DNA of 64,000 bases from the NCBI RefSeq assembly GCF_038502225.1, contig NC_091298.1:37056344-37120343 (forward strand). Direction: 5' to 3'. The translations under genes were made by a program, and so were the position numbers. Below the pieces are notes generated by a model that made no database searches, was not told where the DNA came from, and worked only from the letters and a program-made list of their open reading frames with translations. Source of the stretch: Cherax quadricarinatus (taxonomy: Eukaryota; Arthropoda; Malacostraca; Decapoda; Parastacidae). Of the stretch, positions 1 through 10,726 are shown in pieces. Numbering within the stretch: the first letter of the stretch is position 1; each line of letters starts with the position of its first letter.

Positions 1-509
1 GGCTTTTGCAAAGTCTGTGTATACTACATCCGCATTATGTTTCTTTTCCTGTGCATCTAGGACCATATCATACTGGTCAAGCAGTTGCGAAAGGCAGGAG
101 CGACCTGGTCTGAAACCATGTTGTCCTGGGTTGTGCAATTTTGGGGAGTCTAAGTGGTTTGCTATCCTGCTTCTTTAAGACTCTTTCAAAGATTTTTTAT
201 GGTGTGGGACGTTAAAGCTATTGGTCTATAATTCTTAGCTACTGCTTTGCTGCCATCTTTATGGAGTGGGGCTATATCTGTTGTTTTTAGTGACTGTGGA
301 ATCTCGCCTGTGTCTAAGCTCCTTCTCCATAGCATACTTAGGGCCCGTGAGAGGGATTTCTTGCAGTTTTTAATGAACACCGAGTTCCACGAGTCTGGGC
401 CTGGGGCTAAGTGAATGGGCATGTCGTCGATGGCTTTCTCAAAATCTAGTGGAGTTAGGGTTATGTCATAAATCTGGCTTACATTGGCAGGGTTTTGAGG
501 CTCATTCAT
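1..509 (-). pseudogene. LINE-D reverse transcriptase fragment
   Basis: Codons 509-186 (minus) carry the RT fingers signatures APGPDSW and NYRPIALTS. After a frameshift near 185 the RT continues to the window edge with QHGFRPGRSC and VYTDFAKA, the motif A region whose aspartate is catalytic. The enzyme would copy LINE RNA at a nicked target. The frame breaks make this copy non-functional. Basis: motifs seen directly; family role is established for non-LTR retrotransposons. Confidence 0.8.
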
Positions 510-885
510 GAAAAAAACTTTTTGGATTGTCTGTCTTTAAACTGGTTAATGGCTCGCTGAACACTGAATCATACTGTAATTTCAGTATCTCGCTCATTTC
601 TTTGTTGCCGTCAGTGTAGGATCCGTCTTGTCTGAGCAGGGGCCCTATACTAGAAGTTGTTTTTGACTTGTTTTTGGCATATGAAAAGAAATATTTTGAA
701 TTTCTTTCAATTTCAATAATCGCTGTTAGCTACTCCTGTCTCTCCTGGATCCTGTATGAGTCCTTTAACTTCAGTTCAATATTTTTCACTTCCCTGGTTA
801 GCACTTCCTTCAGTGTATCAGATAATCTGGCATTCTTGAGGAGCTCAATGATTCTTCGTCTTCTCCTGTAGAGGGAGCGTCTCTC

Positions 886-1560
886 TCACTCCAGCTTACT
901 TCTTTTCTTTCGTCTTATAGGAATATACCTTGAACATACTTCAGGTACCAGGAGGGTGATCTTTTCGAGGCAGTGCTTAGGGTTCATGTAATTTAAGATA
1001 TCCTCCCAGCATGTTTCATTTAGGGCATAGTTTACCTGATCCCAGATGATGTTCTTGTTGTTGAAATTGAATTTGGTAAAGGTACCCTCATAACTGTATG
1101 CATCTTGCCGATCAGGACTCCTGTGCATGCAAGTCTGGACTTTGATTAGATTGTGATCAGAATTTGTGGTGTTCAGTATCTCTGTGCAAATGAGAGACTC
1201 TTTGACATACAGGCCAACCCTCCCTTGTTGCCTGTTCTTTCTGTCGCATCTGAAAAGGTTGTATCCAGGTATCCATATTTTACTGCCAAAGTAATCTTTT
1301 GCGTGGGTCTCTGTGAAGGCTGCAAATAGTGCATTTGACTCCCCTAGAAGTCCAATAATGAAAGGTATTTTGTTGGTGGTGGATGGCTTAAGGCCCTGTA
1401 TATTAGCAAATATAAATGAGGTTGTGTTGCATGTTTGTTGGGGGGATTTTGTTGTTGGCATCAGTAGTTGTGAGCCCGGAGGCGCCACTGGCTGTGCCTC
1501 CAGTCCAACAAGGCTCCAAGGTGGTGGACTATTTTGGTTATCTCTTTCCATTTTCTTTCT
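886..1560 (-). pseudogene. LINE-D endonuclease (EEP fold) with internal deletion
   Basis: The minus frame opens with the N-terminal endonuclease signature FANIQGLKPS, followed by an ETHA motif with the metal-binding glutamate and then IWIPGYNLFRCDR. Right after a segment matching the early domain, the frame jumps to SDHNLIKV, which normally lies at the very end of the domain. The central part with the Y-K-P-P and G-D-F-N motifs is missing, although copy 2 keeps it at 23,040-23,170. The reading frame survives the deletion and runs on to a basic segment ending at 886. Confidence 0.75.
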
Positions 1561-2095
1561 TCGTTTCCTAACCACTATGACACCATAGAGGGCCAGAAAG
1601 AAAGAGGAAAATATTGTCGCACGTGGGTGCAGGTTGGTCCAGGGCTGGAGAAAAAAACTACAGAAGACGTGCAGGACGGATGCAGAGAGTGCAGAATTAG
1701 TGCTGCACCCGGAACATTCCGAAAGTGACGACGACGACCCAATGCCTCCAAGACCACAAACTTCAGCTTCATGGGCAGGTGTCGAAACACTTTTGGAGGT
1801 TTTGGAGAATCCACTGTTCACAGCCCATTTGAAAAGTTATGGTCCTGTGGTCCTTGAAATCCGGGAGACTGTTATTCGAACCCAGAGTGTCTGGTCTCAA
1901 CGCCAGACGACGTTGGACTCGGTTTTTTAAACTTACAACGCCGGGGTACGGATGGTGATATGATGGTACGAATGCGCATTTTTTTCCCCTCACGTTTCCG
2001 GAAACTCCGTGTTTCCGAACAGATCTCGGCCCATATAGTTCGGATATGAGTGATAGCACTGCATATATATTCAAAAAACAAACACGGGTGGAGTT
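1561..2095. other. No recognised feature
   Basis: A 98-codon plus frame (1,634-1,930) has an acidic run and no domain I recognise. The opposite strand is also partly open, so it is most likely chance or an old repeat. AT content rises after 2,030. Confidence 0.4.
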
Positions 2096-2152
2096 GAAAG
2101 ATAGATCTAGGCCTTTCGTGTTGCAATAAACACATCATCAGGAGACTGCAAT
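2096..2152 (-). ncRNA. Hammerhead-ribozyme-like motif, family 4
   Basis: Read on the minus strand. CTGATGA lies at 2,141-2,135, then one extra T, then a 5-bp helix II (GTGTT / AACAC) with loop TATTGC, then GAAA, then the self-complementary helix III AGGCCT at 2,114-2,109, and an A at the predicted cleavage position (2,108). All invariant hammerhead core bases are present, with one additional nucleotide between A9 and helix II. Helix I is short: two pairs (TC/GA) are evident next to the core. No PLE coding sequence lies beside it. Self-cleavage is not shown. Confidence 0.6.
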
Positions 2153-2449
2153 GTTGCACAAAAGATTGTGAAATTTGAGCAAACACGTTGAGAGTAAAAG
2201 TTTTTACGCCCCCATCCCCAGGGTTGGTTTGCATCGTGCATCGCTTGTTCGCAAATTTTTGCATATAATTAAACAGCAAGATAAAAATAGGAACCAGCCT
2301 ATCACCGCAGTTTGCTGGCATTTCAACAAAGGAAGAAAATACAGGATGAGTTTGGCGTGAACCATTGTGCCTCCCAGTGTTGCTCCATGTTTATACGTAT
2401 GTCTCTCGCTGTAATCAAAGATTATCCCGTGACAGTACATACAGTATAC
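2153..2449. other. No recognised feature
   Basis: Unique-looking host sequence between the lone ribozyme motif and the target-site duplication of the next element. I see no gene or repeat. Confidence 0.4.
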
Positions 2450-2523
2450 AATCTGTCAACTGTGATGAATGGTTTTGAAAACCGACAAGTTGAAGAATTG
2501 AGACACTTATGCAACATATGGGA

Positions 2524-2580
2524 ATCTTTATTGAAGAAACGTTTCGCCACACAGTGGCTTCATCAGTCCAATACAAAGTA
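2524..2580 (-). ncRNA. Hammerhead-like motif, family 1 (minus arm, proximal)
   Basis: Minus strand: CTGATGA at 2,566-2,560, one extra A, helix II GCCAC / GTGGC with loop TGT, then GAAA, then the ACGT helix III palindrome. Helix I can form as GA/TC plus TATTG/CAATA. Part of the 377-bp retrozyme unit. Confidence 0.65.
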
Positions 2581-2900
2581 GAAGTGGGTAAGGAGAGTAG
2601 AAGTTTGAGGTAATCAGTCCCTCAATCTGGAATCGATGTGTTCAGTCCATCATTCTTGTAGGAAGTGCAGCATAGGGCCAGAGAGGTGGCTTATATACTG
2701 CGGTGAGATGAGTTGAAGCAGGAAGAGGCGGGATCACAGTGGGACCTGCCACTAGTGTAAGTAGGTCGTCGTCCAAAAGTTGGGCAAGCGTTGAAGTCTT
2801 TGTACCAAGATCCCATGATGTTGCAGTGTCTGACAGATGTGATGAATGGTTTTGAAAACTGACAAGTTGAAGAATTGAGACACTTATGCAACATATGGGA

Positions 2901-2957
2901 ATCTTTATTGAAGAAACGTTTCGCCACACAGTGGCTTCATCAGTCCAATACAAAACA
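2901..2957 (-). ncRNA. Hammerhead-like motif, family 1 (minus arm, distal)
   Basis: Same core as the proximal copy, exactly 377 bp further along (CTGATGA at 2,943-2,937). Together the two delimit one complete retrozyme monomer. Confidence 0.65.
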
Positions 2958-3124
2958 GAAATGGGTAAGGAGAGTAGAAGTTTGAGGGAATCAGTCCCTC
3001 ACCGCAGTATATAAGCCACCTCTCTGGCCCTATGCTGCACTTCCTACAAGAATGATGGACTGAACACATCGATTCCAGGTTGAGGGACTGATTACCTCAA
3101 ACTTCTACTCTCCTTACCCACTTC

Positions 3125-3184
3125 TACTTTGTATTGGACTGATGAAGCCACTGTGTGGCGAAACGTTTCTTCAATAAAGATTCC
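3125..3184 (+). ncRNA. Hammerhead-like motif, family 1 (plus arm, first)
   Basis: CTGATGA at 3,139-3,145, extra A, helix II GCCAC-TGT-GTGGC, GAAA, then the palindrome ACGT at 3,163-3,166 with U next (cleavage triplet GUU). Flanks can pair as helix I: TATTG-GA before the core with TC-(TT)-CAATA after it. Confidence 0.65.
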
Positions 3185-3384
3185 CATATGTTGCATAAGT
3201 GTCTCAATTCTTCAACTTGTCGGTTTTCAAAACCATTCATCACATCTGTCAGACACTGCAACATCATGGGATCTTGGTACAAAGACTTCAACGCTTGCCC
3301 AACCTTTGGACGACGACCTACTTACACTAGTGGCAGGTCCCACTGTGATCCCGCCTCTTCCTGCTTCAACTCATCTCACCGCAG

Positions 3385-3392
3385 TATATAAG
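3385..3392 (+). promoter_or_regulatory. TATA-like box inside the retrozyme unit
   Basis: TATATAAG occurs about 130 bp upstream of the hammerhead in each unit (3,008-3,015 and 3,385-3,392). A TATATAAG is also kept at 31,425-31,432 in the second palindromic retrozyme. Its conserved place before a pyrimidine-rich stretch suggests an internal promoter for the circle-forming transcript. Inference only. Confidence 0.35.
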
Positions 3393-3501
3393 CCACCTCT
3401 CTGGCCCTATACTGCACTTCCTACAAGAATGATTGACTGAACACATCGATTCCAGGTTGAGGGACTGATTACCTCAAACTTCTACTCTCCTTACCCACTT
3501 C

Positions 3502-3561
3502 TACTTTGTATTGGACTGATGAAGCCACTGTGTGGCGAAACGTTTCTTCAATAAAGATTCC
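3502..3561 (+). ncRNA. Hammerhead-like motif, family 1 (plus arm, second)
   Basis: Second core of the plus arm, CTGATGA at 3,516-3,522, identical in helix II, GAAA and ACGT to the copy 377 bp upstream. Confidence 0.65.
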
Positions 3562-3745
3562 CATATGTTGCATAAGTGTCTCAATTCTTCAATCTGTCAA
3601 CTATTGAGATTTCACTCGCAAAATTAGCGAAACATCTAAACTGTTGGAAGGAGAGAGAAACGGAGGGGGAGGGGTAAATATTAAATATATTTCTCTGAGA
3701 TTATAACGTCATTACTCATTATCAAACAAAAATGATCCTAAATGG

Positions 3746-5644
3746 ATGAACAATAGATTAAAATATCTGATTGGTCAAAAGAGAGGCATATATAGGCAAA
3801 TCAAAAGAGGAGAGGGGCAATTAAGAAATCGATATATTCAGTTAAAGAGAGAAATAAAAAAGGGAATTAGAAAAGCAAATAGAGATTATGAGGTTAAAGT
3901 TGCAAGAGAATCGAAGACTAACCCAAAAGGATTCTTTCAGGTATACAGAAGTAAGATCAGGGACAAGATAGGCCCACTCAAAAGTTCCTCGGGTCAGCTC
4001 ACTGACAGTGATAAGGAAATGTGTAGAATTTTTAACACATACTTCCTCTCAGTTTTTACACAGGAGGATACCAGCGATATTCCAGTAATGATAAATTATG
4101 TAGAACAGGACGATAATAAACTGTGCACTATTAGGGTCACAAGTGACATGGTCCTTAGGCAAATAGATAAATTAAAACCTAACAAATCCCCAGGCCCTGA
4201 TGAACTGTATGCAAGGGTTCTAAAGGAATGTAAAGAGGAGCTTAGCACACCTTTGGCTAATCTTTTCAACATATCACTACAAACTGGCATGGTGCCAGAT
4301 AAGTGGAAAATGGCAAATGTGATACCTATTTTCAAAACAGGTGACAGGTCCTTAGCTTCGAACTATAGACCAATAAGCCTAACCTCCATAGTGGGAAAAT
4401 TTATGGAATCAATAATTGCCGAGGCAGTTCGTAGCCACCTTGAAAAGCATAAATTAATCAACGAATCTCAGCATGGTTTTACAAAGGGGCGTTCCTGCCT
4501 TACGAATTTATTAACTTTTTTCACTAAGGTATTTGAGGAGGTAGATCATGGTAATGAATATGATATTGTGTATATGGACTTCAGTAAGGCTTTTGACAGG
4601 GTCCCACATCAGAGACTATTGAGGAAAATTAAAGCACATGGAATAGGAGGAGAAATTTTTTCCTGGATAGAGGCATGGTTGACAAATAGGCAGCAGAGAG
4701 TTTGCATAAATGGGGAGAAATCAGAGTGGGGAAGCGTCACGAGCGGTGTTCCACAGGGGTCAGTGTTGGGCCCCCTGCTGTTCACAATCTACATAAACGA
4801 CATAGATGAGGGCATAAAGAGCGACATCGGCAAGTTTGCCGATGACACCAAAATAGGCCGTCGAATTCATTCTGACGAGGACATTCGAGCACTCCAGGAA
4901 GATTTGAATAGACTGATGCAGTGGTCGGAGAAGTGGCAGATGCAGTTTAATATAGACAAATGCAAAGTTCTAAATGTTGGACAGGACAATAACCATGCCA
5001 CATATAAACTAAATAATGTAGATCTTAATATTACGGATTGCGAAAAAGATTTAGGAGTTCTGGTTAGCAGTAATCTGAAACCAAGACAACAGTGCATAAG
5101 TGTTCGCAATAAAGCTAATAGAATCCTTGGCTTCATATCAAGAAGCATAAATAATAGGAGTCCTCAGGTTGTTCTTCAACTCTATACATCCTTGGTTAGG
5201 CCTCATTTAGATTATGCTGCACAGTTTTGGTCACCGTATTACAGAATGGATATAAATTCTCTGGAAAATGTACAAAGGAGGATGACAAAGATGATCCCAT
5301 GTATCAGAAACCTTCCCTATGAGGATAGACTAAGGGCCCTGAAACTGCACTCTCTAGAAAGACGTAGAATTAGGGGGGATATGATTGAGGTTTATAAGTG
5401 GAAGACAGGAATAAATAAAGGGGATGTAAATAGTGTGCTGAAAATATCTAGCCTAGACAGGACTCGCAGCAATGGTTTTAAGTTGGAAAAATTCAGATTC
5501 AGGAGGGATATAGGAAAGTACTGGTTTGGTAATAGAGTTGTGGATGAGTGGAACAAACTCCCAAGTACCGTTATAGAGGCCAGAACGTTGTGTAGCTTTA
5601 AAAATAGGTTGGATAAATACATGAGTAGATGTGGGTGGGTGTGA
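3746..5644 (+). CDS. CR1-type reverse transcriptase (632 aa, lacks endonuclease)
   Basis: RNA-directed DNA polymerase of a CR1-like LINE, acting in target-primed reverse transcription. Seen in order: a basic segment (about residues 1-60), LKPNKSPGPDEL and NYRPISLTS (fingers), QHGFTKGRSC, motif A YMDFSKAFD (nt 4,568-4,597), SGVPQGSVLGP (motif B), FADD (motif C, nt 4,835-4,846), EKDLGVLV, LVRPHLDYAAQFWSP, and the CR1-typical C-terminal stretch with SLERRRIRGDMIEVYK and VVDEWNKLP. There is no internal stop. The ATG chosen is the first in frame but probably not a natural start, because the element is 5'-truncated. Without its endonuclease it could not mobilise itself normally. Confidence 0.85.
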   Translation: MNNRLKYLIGQKRGIYRQIKRGEGQLRNRYIQLKREIKKGIRKANRDYEVKVARESKTNPKGFFQVYRSKIRDKIGPLKSSSGQLTDSDKEMCRIFNTYFLSVFTQEDTSDIPVMINYVEQDDNKLCTIRVTSDMVLRQIDKLKPNKSPGPDELYARVLKECKEELSTPLANLFNISLQTGMVPDKWKMANVIPIFKTGDRSLASNYRPISLTSIVGKFMESIIAEAVRSHLEKHKLINESQHGFTKGRSCLTNLLTFFTKVFEEVDHGNEYDIVYMDFSKAFDRVPHQRLLRKIKAHGIGGEIFSWIEAWLTNRQQRVCINGEKSEWGSVTSGVPQGSVLGPLLFTIYINDIDEGIKSDIGKFADDTKIGRRIHSDEDIRALQEDLNRLMQWSEKWQMQFNIDKCKVLNVGQDNNHATYKLNNVDLNITDCEKDLGVLVSSNLKPRQQCISVRNKANRILGFISRSINNRSPQVVLQLYTSLVRPHLDYAAQFWSPYYRMDINSLENVQRRMTKMIPCIRNLPYEDRLRALKLHSLERRRIRGDMIEVYKWKTGINKGDVNSVLKISSLDRTRSNGFKLEKFRFRRDIGKYWFGNRVVDEWNKLPSTVIEARTLCSFKNRLDKYMSRCGWV

Positions 5645-5795
5645 GTTGGACCTGATAGCTTGTGCTAACAGGTCGGTTGCCGTGTTCCTCCCTTAAGTCA
5701 ATGTGACCTGACCTGACTAGGTTGGGTGCATTGGCTTAGGCCGGTAGGGACTTGGACCTGCCTCGCATGGGCCAGTAGGCCTTCTGCAGTGTTCC

Positions 5796-5827
5796 TTCGT
5801 TCTTATGTTCTTATGTTCTTATGTTGT
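5796..5827 (+). repeat. Octamer tail of the CR1 element
   Basis: About three and a half copies of TTCTTATG close the LINE-B element, as expected for a CR1 3' end. Confidence 0.8.
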
Positions 5828-6268
5828 GTAAGTAGCTGGCTGTCAAGGACTTAATAAACTTGTCCAACCCATTTCTAAAGTTACCTAAAGTTACTTTGAA
5901 TGACTTTTAGTGACAATGTTTGACCTTTAATCCGTCGGTTGGCACGATAAACAGGTTTTCACTTTCAATTTATGTTGAGGTCTATCACCTGCAAGTGGTT
6001 TAAGATGTCAGTTCATCAGTACAGAACAATAATCTACCTTAACCTTCTCTCCTATAATAGATTACTAGTTACTGATGTTATTTCCTTGGATAACTCTGAC
6101 AATTATTTAGACAAAAATCTGGGTATTAAATGATGAATTTGAGTAGGACTTATGTAATGTTCTTAGGTAAAATTAGAAACATCTTCATCCCTTAAATAAA
6201 TATTAACCTAACTCTCGCTGTTCAGGATATACACTGACAAATGGTAGAACACGTGTATACTGCTAGCT
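5828..6268. other. No recognised feature
   Basis: AT-rich host-like sequence with no coding frame or repeat that I can support. Confidence 0.4.
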
Positions 6269-6473
6269 TCAGGTACCGCTGGCTTCAGGTACCGCTGGCT
6301 TCAGGTACCGTTGGCTTCAGGTACCACTGGGTTCAGGTACCGCTGGCTTCAGGTACCGCTGGCTTCAGGTACCGTTGGCTTCAGGTACCACTGGGTTCAG
6401 GTATTGCTGGCTTCAGGTAACGCTGGCTTCAGGTAACGCTGGCTTCAGGTAACGATGGCTTCAGGTGTGTGGT
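6269..6473. repeat. 16-bp minisatellite with 64-bp higher-order period
   Basis: About 13 tandem copies of ctggcttcaggtaccg. Variant units (ttggc, ctgggttc, ending in cca or ccg) recur in the same order every four units (64 bp) over roughly 6,281-6,408, showing that blocks of units were duplicated together. The last copies share a change to gtaacg. Confidence 0.85.
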
Positions 6474-7460
<987 letters not shown>

Positions 7461-7688
7461 TACTCACCTATTTGTACTCACCTATCTGTACTCACCTATT
7501 TGTGGTTGCAGGGGTCGAGTCATAGCTCCTGGCCCCACCTCTTCGCTGATTGCTACTAGGTCCTCTCTCTCCCTGCCCCATGACCTTTATCATACCTCGC
7601 CTTAAAACTATGTATGGTTCCCGCCTCCACTACGTCACTTTCTAGGCTATTCCACGGTCTGACTACTCTATGACTGAAGAAATACTTC

Positions 7689-10600
7689 CTAACATCCCTT
7701 TGATTCATCTGAAGTCTTCAACTTCCAATTGTGACCTCTTGTGTCTGTGTCCCTTCTCTGGAACATCCCGTCTTTGTCCACCTTGTCTATTCCGCGCAGT
7801 ATTTTATATGTCGGTATCATGTCTCCCCTGACCCTCCTGTCCTCCAGTGTCGTCAGGCCGATTTCCCTCAACCTTTCTTCGTAGGACAATCCCCGTAGCT
7901 CTGGCACTAGTCTTGTTGCAAACCTTTGCACTTTCTCTAATTTCTTGACGTGCTTGATTAGGTGTGGATTCCAATCTGGTGCTGCATACTCCAGTATGGG
8001 CCTGACGTAAATGGTATACAGAGTCTTGAACGAATCCTTACTGAGGTATCGGAACGCTATCCGTAGGTTTGCCAGGCGCCCGTATGGTGCAGCAGTTATC
8101 TGATTAATGTGCGCCTCAGGAGATATGCTCCGTGTTATACTCACCCCCAGATCTTTTTCCTTGAGTGAGGTTTGCAGTCTTTGGCCATCAAAACTATATT
8201 GTGTCTGCGGTCTTCTTTGCCCTTCCCCAATCTTCATGACTTTGCATTTGGCATGGTTAAATTCAAGGAGCCAGTTGCTGGACCAGGCTTGTAGCCTGTC
8301 CAGGTCTCTTTGTAGTCCTGCCTGATCCTCATCCGATTTGATTCTTCTCATTAAATTCACATCATCTGCAAACAAGGACACTTCTGAGTCTATCCCTTCT
8401 GTTATGTCATTCACATATACCAAGAACAGCGCAGGTCCTAGGACTGACCCCTATGGAACCCCGCTTGTCACAGGCGCCCACTCTGACACCTCGTCACGTA
8501 CCATGACTCGTTGTTGCCTCCCTGTCAGGTATTCTCTGACCCATTGCAGTGCCTTTCCTGTTATGTGTGCCTGATCCTCTAGCTTTTGCAGTAACCTCTT
8601 GTGAGGAACTGTGTCGAAGGCCTTCTTGCAGTCCAAAAAAATGCAGTCGATCCACCCCTCTCTCTCTTGTCTTACTTCTGTCACCTTGTCATAAAACTCC
8701 AGTAGGTTTCCGACACAGGATTTTCCTTCCCAGAAACCGTGCTAGTTGTCAATTATACATTTGTTTCTTTCCAGGTGCTCCACCACACTCCTCCTGATGA
8801 TCTTCTCCATGACTTTGCATACTATACACGTTAGTGATACAGGTCTCTAGTTTAGTGCCTCATGTCTGTCTCCCTTTTTAAAAATTGGGACTACATTTGC
8901 CATCTTCCATACCTCAGGGAGTTGCCCAGTTTCAATTGATGTGTTGAAGATCTTTGTTAATGGCACACACAGTATCTCTGCTCCCTCTTTAAGGACCCAC
9001 GGAGAGATGTTGTCTGGTCCCACCGCCTTTGAGGTGTCAAGTTCGCATAGCAGCTTCTTCACCTCCTCCTTGGTTATATGTACCTCATCCAGCACTTGCT
9101 GTTCTGATTTCCTGGAGTCCTACTGGTTTCCACTGTAAATACTTCTTTAAATCTCGTGTTGAGCTCCTCACATACCTCTCGGTCGTTTCTTGTGAACTCC
9201 CCATCACCCTTCCTCAGTCTGATTACCTGGTCCTTGACTGTTGTTTTCCTCCTGATGTGGCTATACAACAGCTTTGGGTCAGACTTGACTTTCGATGCTA
9301 TGTCATTTTCATATTGTCGCTGAGCCTCCCTTCTTATCTGTGCATATTCGTTTCTGGCTCTTCGGCTAATCTCTTTATTTTCCTGAGTTATCTGTCTTCT
9401 GTACCTTTTCCATTCTCTAGTACACCTAGTTTATGCCTCCCTACACCTTTGGGTGAACCAAGGACTCGTTCGGTTCTTCCCGTTATTTCTGTTTCCCTTG
9501 GGAACAAACCTCTCCTCTGCCTCCTTGCATTTTGTTGCCACATAGTCCATCATTTCTTGTACTGGTTTTCCTGTCAGTTCCCTCTCCCACTGAATGTCTT
9601 GCAGGAAGTTCCTCATGACTGAGTAGTTCCCCCTTTTGTAGTTTGGTTTTTCCCAACCTATTCCTGCTACTCTCTCCACTTGGAGCTCAACTACGTAGTC
9701 GAAGCACAGAACCACATGATCACTAGCTCCCAGGGGCCTTTCATACATGATATCCCCGATGTCCGAACTACTCAAGGCGAATACAAGGTCCAGTCTTGCT
9801 GGGTCATCCTCTCCTCTCTGGTAGTGTCTCTAACATGTTGATGCATGAGGTTTTCCAGTACCACATCCATCATCTTGGCTCTCCATGTTTCGGGACACCC
9901 ATGGGGCTCCAGGTTTTCCCAGTCAATCTCCTTGTGATTGAAATCACCCATAACCAGTAACTTTGCTCCCCCCATGTGTGCTCTCCTGGCCACCTCGGCT
10001 AGTGTGTCGACCATTGCTCTGTTGCTCTCATCGTATTCTTCTCTTGGCCTCCTGCAGTTCCGTGGTGGGTTGTACATTACTGCAATTATCACCTTATGTC
10101 CCTCAGACTGGATTGTTCCTACTAAGCAGTCCCTTTCGCCCGTGCCATCCATTCCTTCCATTTTCTCAAAATCCCACTGGTTTTTAATGAGCAGTGCAAG
10201 TCCTCCTGAGGATTTGATATCCGGATGGAAAGATTGAATCTGTTATTATTCTGGTGAGTTTTGTTTCTGCGAGTGCTATTATGTCTGGGGATGTCTCCTT
10301 GATTCTTTCATGCCACTCCTCATACTTATTTGTTATTCCATCTGCATTTGTATACCACACCTTCAACTTCTTTTCTAAGACTGTGGTCTGGGAGGTATAC
10401 TGGGGTTGGGGAAGTGGGAGACCTGATAAGGAACTATGGGTGGTTGCTGTGGGGGTGGAGTTTGCAATGCAGTGGGTGGGGGCATTGGATATGGCATGGG
10501 TGTTTTGGTTTAGAGTGTTTGGTTGCACTGGGGTTAACCTGGTTGGGGGGGCTTCTATAGGAAGTTGTGAGGGAGGCTGTATTTGATCTTCCTGGGTCTG

Positions 10601-10726
10601 GGATCTCCTGTCTGTCTCCTCCATTCCCTCTCTTTCCTCCTTTCGCCTTTGTACCATCTCTCTCAGTTTCTGCCTTTCTTCTTGTGTTCTGTCGCGGTCG
10701 AGATACACTGTCCTGTATGCCGGCAT
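7689..10726 (-). pseudogene. LINE-A ORF2 (endonuclease plus reverse transcriptase), broken, copy A1
   Basis: From 10,726 downward the minus strand reads linker; endonuclease (VWYTNADGITNKYEEWHERI, ETKL, MYNPP, MGDFNHKEIDW, GASDHVVL); the basic helical linker; then RT (VGPDNISPWVLKEG, FKKGDRHEALN, KKAFDTVPHKRL, VYVNDITEG, FADDVN); and the C-terminal domain (SYEERLREIGLTTLEDRR). The frame changes near 10,165, 9,770, 9,430, 9,090, 8,840, 8,680 and 8,440. A stop replaces part of the motif B region near 8,450. The catalytic FADD is intact. Not functional. Confidence 0.85.

Larger units (their letters stand above)
1..1560 (-). mobile_element. LINE-D copy 1, decayed non-LTR retrotransposon running off the left edge
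   Basis: Read on the minus strand, this stretch gives an endonuclease start (FANIQGLKPST), then post-endonuclease sequence, then reverse transcriptase. The same family recurs on the plus strand at 21,861-23,300, where FANIQGLKPST and IWIPGYN also appear. The copy has frameshifts near 185 and 500, stops between 510 and 885, and an internal deletion in the endonuclease. The 3' part lies beyond position 1. I cannot place the 5' boundary exactly; recognisable coding stops near 1,560. Confidence 0.8.
2450..3602. mobile_element. Palindromic dimeric retrozyme (hammerhead-bearing retroelement) with target-site duplication
   Basis: The insertion (about 2,462-3,590) consists of two inverted arms meeting near 2,998/2,999. 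Each arm holds more than one copy of a 377-bp unit: the hammerhead cores are 377 bp apart in the minus arm (2,566 and 2,943) and in the plus arm (3,139 and 3,516). The two arms are near-perfect reverse complements. The sequence aatctgtcaac flanks the whole insertion at 2,450-2,460 and 3,591-3,601, which I read as a 10-12 bp target-site duplication. No protein is encoded. Tandem units delimited by hammerheads, mobilised by Penelope-like elements, are an established retrozyme layout. The inverted double dimer is read directly from the sequence. Confidence 0.8.
3725..5827 (+). mobile_element. LINE-B: CR1-type LINE, 5'-truncated, with octamer 3' tail
   Basis: Begins within the segment between endonuclease and RT (NDPKWMNNRLKYL), so the endonuclease and ORF1 are missing. 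It carries an uninterrupted RT frame, a 3' UTR of about 150 bp, and ends in repeats of the octamer TTCTTATG. An 8-bp terminal repeat is the hallmark of CR1 elements. The intact frame implies a fairly recent insertion. No target-site duplication is expected for CR1, and I saw none. Confidence 0.85.

Noticed and set aside
1634..1930. 98-codon plus frame with an acidic run
   Set aside because: No domain recognised, the opposite strand is also open, and no splice or promoter context.
8793..8812. CTGATGA in LINE-A (recurs in other copies)
   Set aside because: It is RT coding sequence; no helix II or GAAA follows.
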